From: an uncultured Oscillospiraceae bacterium
Lineage (GTDB): Bacteria; Bacillota; Clostridia; Oscillospirales; Acutalibacteraceae
Length of the DNA stretch: 48,420 bases
Assembly: GCA_900554335.1 (NCBI GenBank)
Contig: USGT01000008.1
Span: 1 to 48,420 of the forward strand
Reading direction: 5' to 3'
Part shown: positions 1 to 7,934 of the stretch, piece after piece
How the letters are laid out: each line of letters opens with the position of its first letter
Numbering within the stretch: the first letter of the stretch is position 1
Program-made: the position numbers and the translations under genes
The notes under the pieces: model-generated
Seen by the model: only the letters and a program-made list of their open reading frames with translations
What the model was told of the DNA's origin: nothing
The model's database searches: none

Positions 1-609
1 TGCAAAGCATTAACAAGCGTTAATTTAGGTAATGTTACCGCTATTGGAGAATCGGTATTTAATGGCTGCAAAGCATTAACAAGCGTTAATTTAGGTAATG
101 TTACCGCTATTGGAGAATCGGCATTTGAAGGATGCACAGCATTAAAAAGCGTTAATTTAAGTAATGTTACCACTATTAAAACTCGGGCATTTCTTAATTG
201 CAAAGAATTAAAAGAAATTGATTTAAGTAAGGTTACCACTATTGGAGTATCGGCATTTCGTAATTGCGAAGAATTAGAAAGCGTTAATTTAGGTAATGTT
301 AACACTATTGGAGTATGGGCATTTCGTAATTGCACAGCACTAAAAAGCGTTGATTTAAAAAATGTTACCACTATTGGAAGACAGGCATTTCGTAATTGCG
401 GAGCATTAGAAAGCGTTGTTTTCGGGAATAATGTTACCACTATTGGAGATCAGGCATTTTCTGAATGCTCAAACCTTAAAACCGTAACTTTGCCAGAAAA
501 TGGGGAAAACGCAAAAATGGTTAAAGAAAATATACTTAAACAAACCGGGAAAAAAGAAGGCATTGAATTTATTAATGACCCTGATGAAAATGCAAATCAG
601 CAAAAATAG
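1..609 (+). CDS. LRR_5 (BspA-like) repeat protein, C-terminal part
   Basis: The frame is open from the first base of the window to a TAG at 607-609, so the start lies upstream. The 202 visible residues are mostly 22-residue leucine-rich repeats of the form C-x-x-L-x-x-V-x-L-x-x-V-x-x-I-G-x-x-A-F-x-x, the LRR_5 type seen in BspA-like surface proteins. The first two units (1-66 and 67-132) are almost identical in DNA, which suggests recent duplication or slippage. The tail after the repeats (KENILKQTGK, then FINDPD) closely matches the tail of the minus-strand gene at 46977-48420, so the two are paralogues. No anchor is visible in this part. Function is unknown beyond a likely binding or surface role. 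Confidence 0.85.
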   Translation, partial: CKALTSVNLGNVTAIGESVFNGCKALTSVNLGNVTAIGESAFEGCTALKSVNLSNVTTIKTRAFLNCKELKEIDLSKVTTIGVSAFRNCEELESVNLGNVNTIGVWAFRNCTALKSVDLKNVTTIGRQAFRNCGALESVVFGNNVTTIGDQAFSECSNLKTVTLPENGENAKMVKENILKQTGKKEGIEFINDPDENANQQK

Positions 610-617
610 CAAAGAAA

Positions 618-650
618 AGCCCACGCTTTTGATGGCGTGGGTGTTTCAAT
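618..650 (+). terminator. Rho-independent terminator of the LRR gene
   Basis: A stem CCCACGC (620-626) / GCGTGGG (635-641) is followed by TGTTTCAATTT, 10 bases after the stop codon. The same stem follows the paralogous gene at the other end of the window (46945-46966). Confidence 0.75.
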
Positions 651-668
651 TTCCAGCAAAAAGAAAAA

Positions 669-690
669 CCTGTTGAATCTAATCAACAGG
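669..690 (-). terminator. Terminator of the tRNA-Thr/tRNA-Tyr transcript
   Basis: An 8-bp perfect stem CCTGTTGA (669-676) / TCAACAGG (683-690). On the minus strand it is followed by TTTTTCTTTTT. It lies 4 bases beyond the tRNA-Tyr CCA end. Confidence 0.8.
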
Positions 691-694
691 CTTT

Positions 695-779
695 TGGTGG
701 GAGATGGTGGATTCGAACCACCGAAGCATAACGCAACAGATTTACAGTCTGCCCCCTTTGACCGCTCGGGAAATCTCCC
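695..779 (-). tRNA. tRNA-Tyr (anticodon GTA)
   Basis: Read on the minus strand: acceptor GGGAGAT pairs with ATCTCCC, followed by discriminator A and an encoded CCA (695-697). The anticodon loop is CTGTAAA, giving GTA. The long variable arm fits a bacterial class II tRNA-Tyr. It is 15 bp downstream of tRNA-Thr in the same orientation. Confidence 0.95.
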
Positions 780-794
780 AGGAGTGAATTAAAC

Positions 795-870
795 TGGAGC
801 TGGTGAAGGGACTTGAACCCCCGACCTATTGATTACAAATCAATTGCTCTACCAACTGAGCTACACCAGC
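795..870 (-). tRNA. tRNA-Thr (anticodon TGT)
   Basis: Read on the minus strand: GCTGGTG acceptor, GTAGCTCAGTTGGTAGAGC D-arm, anticodon loop TTTGTAA (TGT), T-arm with GGTTCAAGTCC, and encoded CCA at 795-797. It is the first gene of a two-tRNA transcript. Confidence 0.95.
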
Positions 871-894
871 AACGTCATATTCACTACATAATGT

Positions 895-923
895 AGCATA
901 TCATTAAATGAACTTAATGTCAA
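895..923 (-). promoter_or_regulatory. Sigma-A promoter of the tRNA-Thr-Tyr operon
   Basis: On the minus strand: -35 TTGACA (918-923), 17-base spacer, -10 TATGCT (895-900), about 25 bases before the tRNA-Thr 5' end. Confidence 0.8.
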
Positions 924-1062
924 TAGTTTTTTTCATATTGTGAAAAGTTCATAATATTTTCAAAAAAGAGGACAGTATAGCTGAATTTTCAACAAATATT
1001 GGAGGTGAAAATGATCTAAAATCTCTTAAATGCGATTTATTTATCTTTAGGGGGAATTTATT

Positions 1063-1590
1063 ATGATGAATTCAAACAACAATTTGGAACCTGACTTCAC
1101 CGGCATGAAATTTTACACCGTTGAAAACGGCGACACTTTGAGAAGCATTGCGCAAAAAATTTTTGGTGACCCTGAAAAATATAGGGGAATCATGGAACTC
1201 AATAACCTTACAAACCCCAGAATTTATGCCGGTCAGACGATTAGAATTCCTGAAAGTATGGATTCGAATGTGATAATTTACAGAATCAGGCGTGGCGACA
1301 CACTTTGGAGTATTTCAAAAAGATTTTTGGGCAAAGGCGAAAGATACGGCGAAATAATGACTTTAAATGGCCTCACGAGCGACATGATTTACCCTGGCCA
1401 AATAGTTAAAATTGCTGTAGACGGCAAGGTTTCGCCTGAAACTTACGTTGTAAAACCTGGCGACACGCTTTGGAGGATTGCCACAGAGTTTTTGAAAGAT
1501 GGCAACAGATATGTTGAAATTATGAAACTTAATAACCTCGATTCGCCTGACATCGGCGTGGGGCAAAGGCTTAACCTTCCGAAACCTTAA
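1063..1590 (+). CDS. Triple LysM domain protein
   Basis: 175 residues consisting almost entirely of three LysM domains, at about residues 17-63, 72-117 and 127-173. Each begins Y-x-V/I-x-x-G-D-T-L-x-x-I and ends x-G-Q-x-(I/L)-x-I/L-P. LysM binds N-acetylglucosamine-containing glycans such as peptidoglycan. There is no visible signal peptide or catalytic domain. In spore formers, short LysM proteins without a signal are often spore-coat or cortex-associated; that is only a possibility here. The start is set by AGGGGG at 1049-1054. It converges on the 358-residue gene at 1638 and shares a bidirectional terminator with it. Confidence 0.9.
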   Translation: MMNSNNNLEPDFTGMKFYTVENGDTLRSIAQKIFGDPEKYRGIMELNNLTNPRIYAGQTIRIPESMDSNVIIYRIRRGDTLWSISKRFLGKGERYGEIMTLNGLTSDMIYPGQIVKIAVDGKVSPETYVVKPGDTLWRIATEFLKDGNRYVEIMKLNNLDSPDIGVGQRLNLPKP

Positions 1591-1606
1591 AATTTTTAAA
1601 ATAAAA

Positions 1607-1632
1607 AGCTGCCTTTCGGCAGCTAATTTTTT
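1607..1632. terminator. Bidirectional terminator between convergent genes
   Basis: A perfect 7-bp stem AGCTGCC (1607-1613) / GGCAGCT (1618-1624) with loop TTTC. It is followed on the plus strand by AATTTTTTG and flanked on the minus strand by a T-rich run, so it can serve both flanking genes. Confidence 0.8.
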
Positions 1633-1637
1633 GTCTA

Positions 1638-2714
1638 TTATTTTTCTAGTTTTTTGCGATTGTCAGGGTGTTGTGGATCATTGCGCCATATTTCCATGTT
1701 TGATCTTAGCTGCTTTTCGAAGCTTGCAAATTTTTCTCTAATTTCTTTGTTTGCTGCCGAAGTGGGGGCTATTGATTTCCTAAATTCCTCCATTAGTTTT
1801 TTAATTTCAAAGCAGGTTAATGTAACTACTTGGCCTTTAGTGCTTTCACTGCAGTTTTCGCTGGTTAATTCTTTTTTAAGTGCCTTCATTTTGCCTAAAT
1901 TTAATTTTAAACTTAAAAGCGATTTCACTTTAAATTTAGTTGAGTTTTCATCTTTTTGCTCTGATTCTACATATTCATTAATAGCTTTCGCCAGCTCTTT
2001 GCAGTTTTCGCGGTATTCTCTAACCGCTTTTGTCGCTTCGCCTTTGCTGTCGAGGATTGTGTTATTTTTGGGTTCGTAAGAAAAATCTAAATTTTCAATC
2101 TTTTCTAAAAACTTCTGTTTGCGAGTTTTGGCCTTTTCTTCAATTTCTTCTACATCGTCTCGTTCATTGATATATTTCAACATCATGGCATTGTTTAATT
2201 TAAGTTGCTTTTCGATTTCAGCAAGTTTTTTTCTAAGGTTTTTGTTCGTGGTGGAAGTTGGTTTTATTGATTTCCTTAAATCTGCCATTTTCTCAGCTAT
2301 TTCATAGCTTGCTTTTTCAGGTGCAACTTCGTCGGTCGGTGTTGGCTCTTTTATCTCTTTTTTCAGGTTGTTTAGTTTATTTTGGTCTAACTTCAGCCCT
2401 AAATTTAATTTTTGGCCTATTTTACTTTTAAGTGTTTTTTTGCCTGTGTTTTCCGCTTCGATGTACTCTTCGATGGCTTTTTTCAGGCTTGCGCAGTCTG
2501 CTCTATAATTTTCCACGCACTCTTCAACCAGTTCACCGTCGTCATTATATATGGAATTTTTAAAATAGGTGTTGTCGCGGTTTTTTTTAATCCTAAATTT
2601 TAAGCCTGAAATAGCTTTGAGGAACTTTTGCTTGCGGGTTTGAGCGCCTTTTTCGATGGATTCTTTCATTGCTGCTTCATTTTTTGTTGAGGCTTTGGTT
2701 TCTTGTTTTGCCAT
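1638..2714 (-). CDS. Charged helical protein with internal two-fold repeat
   Basis: 358 residues, Lys/Glu-rich, predicted mostly helical, with no signal peptide or membrane segment. I do not recognise a family. It is an internal tandem duplication. Both halves begin TRKQKFL, contain a conserved Y-R-x-(D/N)-C-x-x-L-x-K-A-I-x-E-Y-(I/V) block and a K-L-N-L-G segment, and end with an R-K-S-I-x-P-T-S-x-x-N-K block and E-K-Q-L; each half is about 165 residues. The start is the ATG at 2714, because AGGAGG (2722-2727) sits 7 bases before it. A start further upstream at 2732 would place that ribosome site inside the coding region. It has its own strong promoter. Confidence 0.85.
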   Translation of the reverse strand: MAKQETKASTKNEAAMKESIEKGAQTRKQKFLKAISGLKFRIKKNRDNTYFKNSIYNDDGELVEECVENYRADCASLKKAIEEYIEAENTGKKTLKSKIGQKLNLGLKLDQNKLNNLKKEIKEPTPTDEVAPEKASYEIAEKMADLRKSIKPTSTTNKNLRKKLAEIEKQLKLNNAMMLKYINERDDVEEIEEKAKTRKQKFLEKIENLDFSYEPKNNTILDSKGEATKAVREYRENCKELAKAINEYVESEQKDENSTKFKVKSLLSLKLNLGKMKALKKELTSENCSESTKGQVVTLTCFEIKKLMEEFRKSIAPTSAANKEIREKFASFEKQLRSNMEIWRNDPQHPDNRKKLEK

Positions 2715-2749
2715 GATTTTTCCTCCTAACAATTTAATTTTATGGCCAC

Positions 2750-2778
2750 ATTATACTCCTAAGAAAATTTACAGTCAA
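2750..2778 (-). promoter_or_regulatory. Sigma-A promoter for the 358-residue gene
   Basis: On the minus strand: -35 TTGACT (2773-2778), 17-base spacer, -10 TATAAT (2750-2755), about 35 bases before the start codon. Confidence 0.85.
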
Positions 2779-2912
2779 GTATTTTTGTGCAAAACACATA
2801 TTATTTTAAATTACGTTTTGTTAGTATAATAAAATATATATCAAATTAGAAAAGGAAAATGATTCCTGAAGAGTAATTTTGTGTAAATAGCATAAAAATT
2901 TCTTAAAAACTG

Positions 2913-2941
2913 TTGAAAAATATAAAAATGTGTAATATAAT
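2913..2941 (+). promoter_or_regulatory. Sigma-A promoter for the first LRR paralogue
   Basis: TTGAAA (2913-2918), 17-base spacer, TATAAT (2936-2941). Transcription would begin near 2948, leaving the ATG at 2947 outside the mRNA; this supports the ATG at 2977 as the start. Confidence 0.85.
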
Positions 2942-2976
2942 CAAAAATGTTAAATTTTTTTGGGAGGTATGTTCAA

Positions 2977-4128
2977 ATGAAAAGTAAAATAGGAAAAATT
3001 TTAATGGCAGTTTGCAGTATAATTAGCATGTCGTCAACTGCATTTTGCACGGGAGAAAATGAAAAGCCAAAAAAGTTTTCGTCTAAAGATGATTACTGGG
3101 CGCTTGGTAACGTCGTTAAAAAAACAGAACGTGATCAAGAAAGATTTTGGGAGTATGATGCAGTTCCAGACAACGGGAATATATATTTTCCGGGGATGAG
3201 TACATATATAATTGGAAGTAACTCCACGTTCAAACCGCTTACTTTCGATGAACTTTATGATGAAATAGGCTACGAGCGCAACATTGACACGATTGTTTTC
3301 AAGCCTGGGTCATTTAACATTAGTTTATTTTGCAGGATTGCTGACATGAATAACATCAAAGGTATGGTTCAATCCATTGAACCTTTGGCCCCTCAAAAGG
3401 ATTATAGATTCCCGATGAGCATTGTCAAAAATGGTTTTAAATTTGTTATTTCGAATAGTAACACGGGCAAAACGATAGAATTTGACTTCCTTTTTGGCAA
3501 AACGATTCCTCCGCAAGGCGAAAGATACACGCTTAAAAACGCAATTTTAGCGTATAATCAATTCGTGGATATTTTCTATGCGTCAGAAGTGCATAACCCT
3601 TACGGAATAGACCTTTGCAAGGTTGATGAAAATGACGTTAACAACAATGTAATTTCTGATATTATTGCAGCGAGTGGGTTGTTTATTTCAAAAGGGTGCT
3701 TTAAAAATTGCCGCTTTGCCAAAACGCTTTCAATGGCCGAAGCTAGGTTTATAGGCGAAAAAGCTTTTGAAAATTGCCTGAATTTAAAAGATGTTCGTAT
3801 GCCGAGAGTGACGGATATAGGCGAAAATGCCTTTTCAGGGTGCAAAAGCTTGAAAACAGTTTCGATGCCGAATGTTAAAATTATTGATTCCCGTGCTTTT
3901 GAAGGGTGCGAAAATTTGGAATCGGTTTTCATTCCAAAGGTTGAATATATTTCCGTGGATGCCTTTAAAGGCTGCAAAAATTTGAAGGTGATTGAAATTC
4001 CAAAAAGCACAAGAATATTAAATTACAACGCATTCACAGACTGCAGCGACGACCTCAAAATTATTTACGGCGGCACGATTTACAAAAATATCAACCAATT
4101 TATCCAAGACGTTGAAGATGAACAATAA
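2977..4128 (+). CDS. Secreted LRR_5 protein, paralogue 1 of 5
   Basis: 383 residues. A signal peptide (about residues 1-25, MKSKIGKILMAVCSI...) precedes an E-K-P-K-K-F segment, a mixed alpha/beta region (about 50-220) and LRR_5 repeats (about 235-340) with repeated A-F-x-x-C-x-x-L. The mixed region shares G-S-F and a hydrophobic F-x-F-x-F-G block with the next three genes. The C-terminus ends in I-I-Y-G-G-x-x-Y, also conserved in the family. The start follows GGGAGG (2962-2967) with 9-base spacing and a promoter just upstream. There is no sorting signal, so the protein is probably released or held non-covalently. LRR_5 proteins commonly mediate adhesion; the role here is not shown. Confidence 0.85.
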   Translation: MKSKIGKILMAVCSIISMSSTAFCTGENEKPKKFSSKDDYWALGNVVKKTERDQERFWEYDAVPDNGNIYFPGMSTYIIGSNSTFKPLTFDELYDEIGYERNIDTIVFKPGSFNISLFCRIADMNNIKGMVQSIEPLAPQKDYRFPMSIVKNGFKFVISNSNTGKTIEFDFLFGKTIPPQGERYTLKNAILAYNQFVDIFYASEVHNPYGIDLCKVDENDVNNNVISDIIAASGLFISKGCFKNCRFAKTLSMAEARFIGEKAFENCLNLKDVRMPRVTDIGENAFSGCKSLKTVSMPNVKIIDSRAFEGCENLESVFIPKVEYISVDAFKGCKNLKVIEIPKSTRILNYNAFTDCSDDLKIIYGGTIYKNINQFIQDVEDEQ

Positions 4129-4140
4129 TTGCTAATTTTG

Positions 4141-4174
4141 AAGCTACCGATTAACTCGGTAGCTTTATCTTTTT
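4141..4174 (+). terminator. Rho-independent terminator after LRR paralogue 1
   Basis: A perfect 10-bp stem AAGCTACCGA (4141-4150) / TCGGTAGCTT (4156-4165), followed by TATCTTTTTA. Confidence 0.85.
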
Positions 4175-4177
4175 ACA

Positions 4178-4206
4178 TTGACAATTTAATGAAAATATAA
4201 TATTAT
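4178..4206 (+). promoter_or_regulatory. Sigma-A promoter for LRR paralogue 2
   Basis: TTGACA (4178-4183), 17-base spacer, TATTAT (4201-4206). It directly follows the terminator of the preceding gene. Confidence 0.8.
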
Positions 4207-4240
4207 TGTATCGAAAAATGTTGTTTAAGGGGAATTTAGG

Positions 4241-5401
4241 TTGAATAAAAAGCTAAAAAGGGTTGTTTCTGTGGCTTTAGCTATGTTTGGTGTTGCTTTA
4301 GCACCTTTCCCGGCATATTGCGCAGGAAGCAAAAAAGCGCTAGAAAATAAACCATTTAAAAGGTCTAAAAATAGAGGAAAACTCAAAGAAAAACATATGG
4401 TTGAAGTGGGAAAGTATTTTGAAAAGTACAAAGACTTCGGGAACTTAGCTTGTGCTAACAAAAAATTTAAAGATTTGACTGAAAAATATAATTTTAATCC
4501 AATAAAGTGCTCAACGCCACTAGAATTATCAAAATTTAAAAATGCTGTTATATATAAGAATTATGATGGACAAAATATTTCAAAGTTAAAGATTGAAGAT
4601 TTTTTGAAAGGTAATGTTAAAAAAAGAATTTTTGAATCAGGTTCCATTGGATTAGTAAAATTTAATTCTATGCTGAAATTTTATAATGTTTCTGCAGAGG
4701 AACATGTTTGGAATAAAGAAGTTTTTCCTCTTGAAAGCGGCAGCTGCCCCGGGGGAGTTAAGCTTGTTTTAACAAACACTGAAAATGGCAACCAACTAGT
4801 TTTTTTATTCGAATTTGGAAATGTTTCTTCGGCAGCTATGAGGGAGGAATACGACTTAAAAAAAGAACTTAAACAGTACGATTACTTTATAAATACTATT
4901 AAAAAATTAAATCCCGCTGACCATACAAAAATGGGCTTGAAAAGTGTGGAAATTTCAGATGTAAAAAAGGTGAATGTGTCTTATAAAATCAAATGTATAG
5001 CTATAGGTTCGTTTATTCCTTTCAGCGAATTAGAGTCTGTGGAAATTTCAGATGATATTGAATCAGTTGGAGAATATGCGTTTAACTTTTGCCAAAGATT
5101 GAAGCGAATTGTTTTTAAAGGGAAGGTTTTGGCTCTTCAAAGGCGCGCTTTTGATGTTTGCAGCAGTTTGGAAGAAGTAGAATTGCCTGAAGGGCTTTGT
5201 TACATAGGCAAACTTTGCTTCAAAAGTTGCTGGAAATTAAAGAAAGTTACGATTCCTTCAACCACTTGGTTTATTTGTTTCGATGCTTTTGAGCGCACGC
5301 CCTTTGATTTGAAAATTTTTTACCTTGGAAAAGAATACAACAAAAGTGATTTCTTTTATGTTTTTGCTGCTTGCGGAGGTTTCATAGACTATAGCGAATA
5401 A
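4241..5401 (+). CDS. Secreted LRR_5 protein, paralogue 2 of 5
   Basis: 386 residues from a TTG start preceded by AAGGGGA (4227-4233). The signal peptide MNKKLKRVVSVALAM... ends near A-Y-C-A-G (residues 26-29) and is followed by E-N-K-P-F-K. A conserved N-terminal domain (about 130-225) has E-S-G-S-I-G, V-W-N-K-E-V-F-P-L, G-x-K-L-V-L-T-N-T-x-N-G and F-E-F-G-N, all shared with paralogues 3 and 4. LRR_5 repeats with A-F-x-x-C follow at about 260-345. The C-terminus has K-I-F-Y-x-G-K-E-Y-x-K-x-D-F, again family-wide. The next gene starts 75 bp downstream without a clear terminator, so read-through is possible. Confidence 0.85.
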   Translation: MNKKLKRVVSVALAMFGVALAPFPAYCAGSKKALENKPFKRSKNRGKLKEKHMVEVGKYFEKYKDFGNLACANKKFKDLTEKYNFNPIKCSTPLELSKFKNAVIYKNYDGQNISKLKIEDFLKGNVKKRIFESGSIGLVKFNSMLKFYNVSAEEHVWNKEVFPLESGSCPGGVKLVLTNTENGNQLVFLFEFGNVSSAAMREEYDLKKELKQYDYFINTIKKLNPADHTKMGLKSVEISDVKKVNVSYKIKCIAIGSFIPFSELESVEISDDIESVGEYAFNFCQRLKRIVFKGKVLALQRRAFDVCSSLEEVELPEGLCYIGKLCFKSCWKLKKVTIPSTTWFICFDAFERTPFDLKIFYLGKEYNKSDFFYVFAACGGFIDYSE

Positions 5402-5476
5402 GATTATTAAAAAGTTGCTGATTTTACTGAGGCATGATTAATTTAAGTTTGAAAAATATATTGATTGGAGAACAAA

Positions 5477-6625
5477 GTGAATAGGATTTTAAAAAAGATT
5501 TTTTCGGTCATGTTATTGGGCATGAGCGTTGGCCTTGCGCCGTTTTCTGCGCATGGTTCCTGGGCAATTAAAAACATAGATGAAGAAAAGAAGCCTTTTA
5601 AAGAAAGCAGGTTTATTAATGAACCAGTTTCTATAGCCCAGAACTTTGAGCAGGCGTTTTGGAGGGTTAGCAACAATGCTTTCGAAACACAAAAAAGATA
5701 TGAATATTATTTATCTTTAGAAAAAAGCGAACTTTTGGATGAAAATTGCTTCTGGGTTCATTCAAATGTTACAGCAATTAAAAAATCTGAAATGAATAAT
5801 TTAGTAAATAGGCATAAAAGGCTTGTTTTTGAATCGGGTTCAATAGGAGTTAACACTTTAAGTGATGTTTTCCATGATTTAGACATAAGAGGGGATGAAA
5901 ATACTTGGATTAAACAAGTTTTTCCGCTTGTTCTTGATGACGGGAGTTATATTAAAGACGGCTTTAAATTGGTCGTTATTAACCAATTAGACGGCAGGGA
6001 ACTCATTTTTTATTTTAAATTTGGAAATAATATGACCCTAAGAGGAATGAAAAAATACGATTTGAAATTGGAAATTGAAAATTACAATACAGCTGTTAAG
6101 CTTGTTTCGTGTTTAAAGCCCCTTAATCTATATAATGTAAGTTTTAAAAAGATTGAAATAGGCGGTATTAAACAACTTATTTTTTCAAAGAGAGCAAAAA
6201 ATATTAAGCCAGGCTGTTTTTCCCATGCATATAATTTGGAAACGGTTGATATTTTAAAAGATATATTTTCAGTTAGTGAAGGGGCGTTTTTTGGATGCAT
6301 AAGTTTGAAAAAAGTTAATTTTCATGGCACGGTTTATTCTATTGATAAATCAGCTTTTAAAAATTGCTATTTTTTAGAAGATATATATTTCCCTGAGGGG
6401 CTGAGATTTGTAGGAGACAAGGCTTTTTACAAATGCTGCAGGCTTAAAAGAATTGGTATTCCTCTTAGCACTGAAATAATACACTTAAGCGCTTTTGACG
6501 AAACGAACGAAAATTTAAAAATTATTTACGGCGGTATAGAATACAGCAAAAAAGATTTTTTAAAGGTGTTTTTTGCTCGTGGCGGGCTAATAGTTGACAA
6601 AAAGTTGAAAAAACTTGGGTATTAA
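5477..6625 (+). CDS. Secreted LRR_5 protein, paralogue 3 of 5
   Basis: 382 residues from a GTG start. I chose GTG 5477 over the in-frame TTG at 5465 because GGAG (5467-5470) lies 6 bases before it, and because the resulting N-terminus (M-N-R-I-L-K-K) matches its neighbours (M-N-x-x-x-K-K/R). The signal peptide runs to about residue 27, then D-E-E-K-K-P-F-K at about 35-42. The shared domain has E-S-G-S-I-G, W-I-K-Q-V-F-P-L, G-F-K-L-V-V-I-N and F-K-F-G-N. LRR_5 repeats (A-F-x-x-C) follow, then K-I-I-Y-G-G-I-E-Y-S-K-K-D-F near the C-terminus. No promoter is obvious in the 75-bp gap, so it may share a transcript with the gene at 4241. Confidence 0.85.
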   Translation: MNRILKKIFSVMLLGMSVGLAPFSAHGSWAIKNIDEEKKPFKESRFINEPVSIAQNFEQAFWRVSNNAFETQKRYEYYLSLEKSELLDENCFWVHSNVTAIKKSEMNNLVNRHKRLVFESGSIGVNTLSDVFHDLDIRGDENTWIKQVFPLVLDDGSYIKDGFKLVVINQLDGRELIFYFKFGNNMTLRGMKKYDLKLEIENYNTAVKLVSCLKPLNLYNVSFKKIEIGGIKQLIFSKRAKNIKPGCFSHAYNLETVDILKDIFSVSEGAFFGCISLKKVNFHGTVYSIDKSAFKNCYFLEDIYFPEGLRFVGDKAFYKCCRLKRIGIPLSTEIIHLSAFDETNENLKIIYGGIEYSKKDFLKVFFARGGLIVDKKLKKLGY

Positions 6626-6636
6626 ATTTTGCTAAT

Positions 6637-6664
6637 AAATACCGTCTGATTCTCAGGCGTATTT
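6637..6664 (+). terminator. Possible weak terminator hairpin
   Basis: AAATAC-CGTCTGA pairs with TCAGG-CGTATTT around a TTC loop with one bulge. The following T-run is poor (TTTCGTTG), so this is tentative. Confidence 0.4.
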
Positions 6665-6666
6665 CG

Positions 6667-6695
6667 TTGACTAATTAACCCATTTATAATATAAT
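6667..6695 (+). promoter_or_regulatory. Sigma-A promoter for LRR paralogues 4 and 5
   Basis: TTGACT (6667-6672), 17-base spacer, TATAAT (6690-6695). A second TATAAT at 6685 is too close to the -35 to be the main -10 box. Confidence 0.8.
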
Positions 6696-6728
6696 TGACA
6701 TACAAAGTTTATTTGAGAGGGATCTATA

Positions 6729-7892
6729 TTGAACAAAAATTTTAAAAAATGCGTCTCATCTGCCATCTTGGCTTTTTGCGTGGCTTCTTTGCCTTTTTCA
6801 GTGCTTGGCGCCGGAAGCTCTGAAAAAATAACTGAAGAAAAAAAGCCTTTTAAAAATAGTTACTCAGAAGTGAAGCTTGGAGCCGGCAAGATGACAATGC
6901 TTGAACAATCTTTCGAAGAAAGCAGCAAAAAGATAGAAAAACTTCAGGACCAGTATCATGGTGAAGGCTTTAATGCAATTGAAGGTGACAGGGAAAAATT
7001 GCCTTCAATATATCATTTTTACTCCGATGCTCAATCCTACAGAAAAGGATGCGTAAATTCCATACTTAATAAATATGATATAGTCATTATTGATTCTGGC
7101 TCGTTTGGGGCTTACTGGCTTTCAAGCGTGTTAAAAAATATAGGTGTATATGAAGAAAAAATGGTTTGGAAGAAAGAACTTATGCCGCTTAACGATTTTT
7201 GCGCAAATTTGCCAAAAAATAATGTTTTTGATGTAGGCTATAAACTCGTTCTTACAAACACCCAAAATGGCAAAAAAATAATTTTTTACGTTGAATTTGG
7301 TAATGTTTTTTCTAGGAAAATGGCATCAAGTTTTGACGTGAGAACTGAATGTTGTGCCTATAACAGCATACTTTCAGTAATCATGGATTTAAACCCCGTT
7401 ACTTTTAACGGAACTTTCCCCAAAAAAATAAAAAAGCAAATGATAGGTACTTTCTATGTTGGTGATAGAGTTCAAGGAGTGAAGGTTCGCGGATTTTCAT
7501 GCTGTTTTAATTTAGGCAAAGTTTGTTTTTATGGCAATTTAGATAATCTGGGTGATTTAGCATTTCAGGAATGTATAAATTTAGAAAGTGTTGTTTTTGA
7601 AAAAAATGTAAATACCGTTGGAGATGAAGCTTTTAGGGAATGCTATTTTTTAAAAGAAGTTGTTTTTGAGGGTAAACTTAGAAGGCTTGGCCAGTGCGTG
7701 TTCAGAAACTGCAGAAATTTAAAAAATATTTTTATTCCTAACAGCCTGGAAGAAATTTGCTCAAATACCTTTGATTTTGCCCCTGATGATCTTCAAATTA
7801 ATTACAAAAATAAGACATTTTCTAAACAAGACTTTTTAGATTTTTTTGCGATAAGTGGCGGAAAGATTTGCCAAATGGGCTTTAAATCATAG
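6729..7892 (+). CDS. Secreted LRR_5 protein, paralogue 4 of 5
   Basis: 387 residues from TTG 6729, preceded by GAGAGG (6715-6720). A signal peptide (MNKNFKKCVSSAILAF..., about 1-28) is followed by T-E-E-K-K-P-F-K. The shared domain has D-S-G-S-F-G, V-W-K-K-E-L-M-P-L, G-Y-K-L-V-L-T-N-T and V-E-F-G-N. LRR_5 repeats with A-F-x-E-C occupy about 255-345, and the family C-terminal block reads I-N-Y-K-N-K-T-F-S-K-Q-D-F. The short LRR gene at 7935 follows by 42 bp with no terminator, so the two probably share the promoter at 6667. Confidence 0.85.
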   Translation: MNKNFKKCVSSAILAFCVASLPFSVLGAGSSEKITEEKKPFKNSYSEVKLGAGKMTMLEQSFEESSKKIEKLQDQYHGEGFNAIEGDREKLPSIYHFYSDAQSYRKGCVNSILNKYDIVIIDSGSFGAYWLSSVLKNIGVYEEKMVWKKELMPLNDFCANLPKNNVFDVGYKLVLTNTQNGKKIIFYVEFGNVFSRKMASSFDVRTECCAYNSILSVIMDLNPVTFNGTFPKKIKKQMIGTFYVGDRVQGVKVRGFSCCFNLGKVCFYGNLDNLGDLAFQECINLESVVFEKNVNTVGDEAFRECYFLKEVVFEGKLRRLGQCVFRNCRNLKNIFIPNSLEEICSNTFDFAPDDLQINYKNKTFSKQDFLDFFAISGGKICQMGFKS

Positions 7893-7934
7893 GAAATTTA
7901 AAAATATAAATGAAATTTAATAGGAGAGAAAAAC

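Noticed and set aside
1..450. Direct repeats of 66 bp as a possible CRISPR or satellite array
   Set aside because: The repeats are contiguous, in frame and code for leucine-rich repeat units with normal codon-position variation.
1001..1019. Mini-ORF with GGAGGTG before ATG ATC TAA upstream of the LysM gene
   Set aside because: Only two codons, no support for translation. The LysM start has its own ribosome site.
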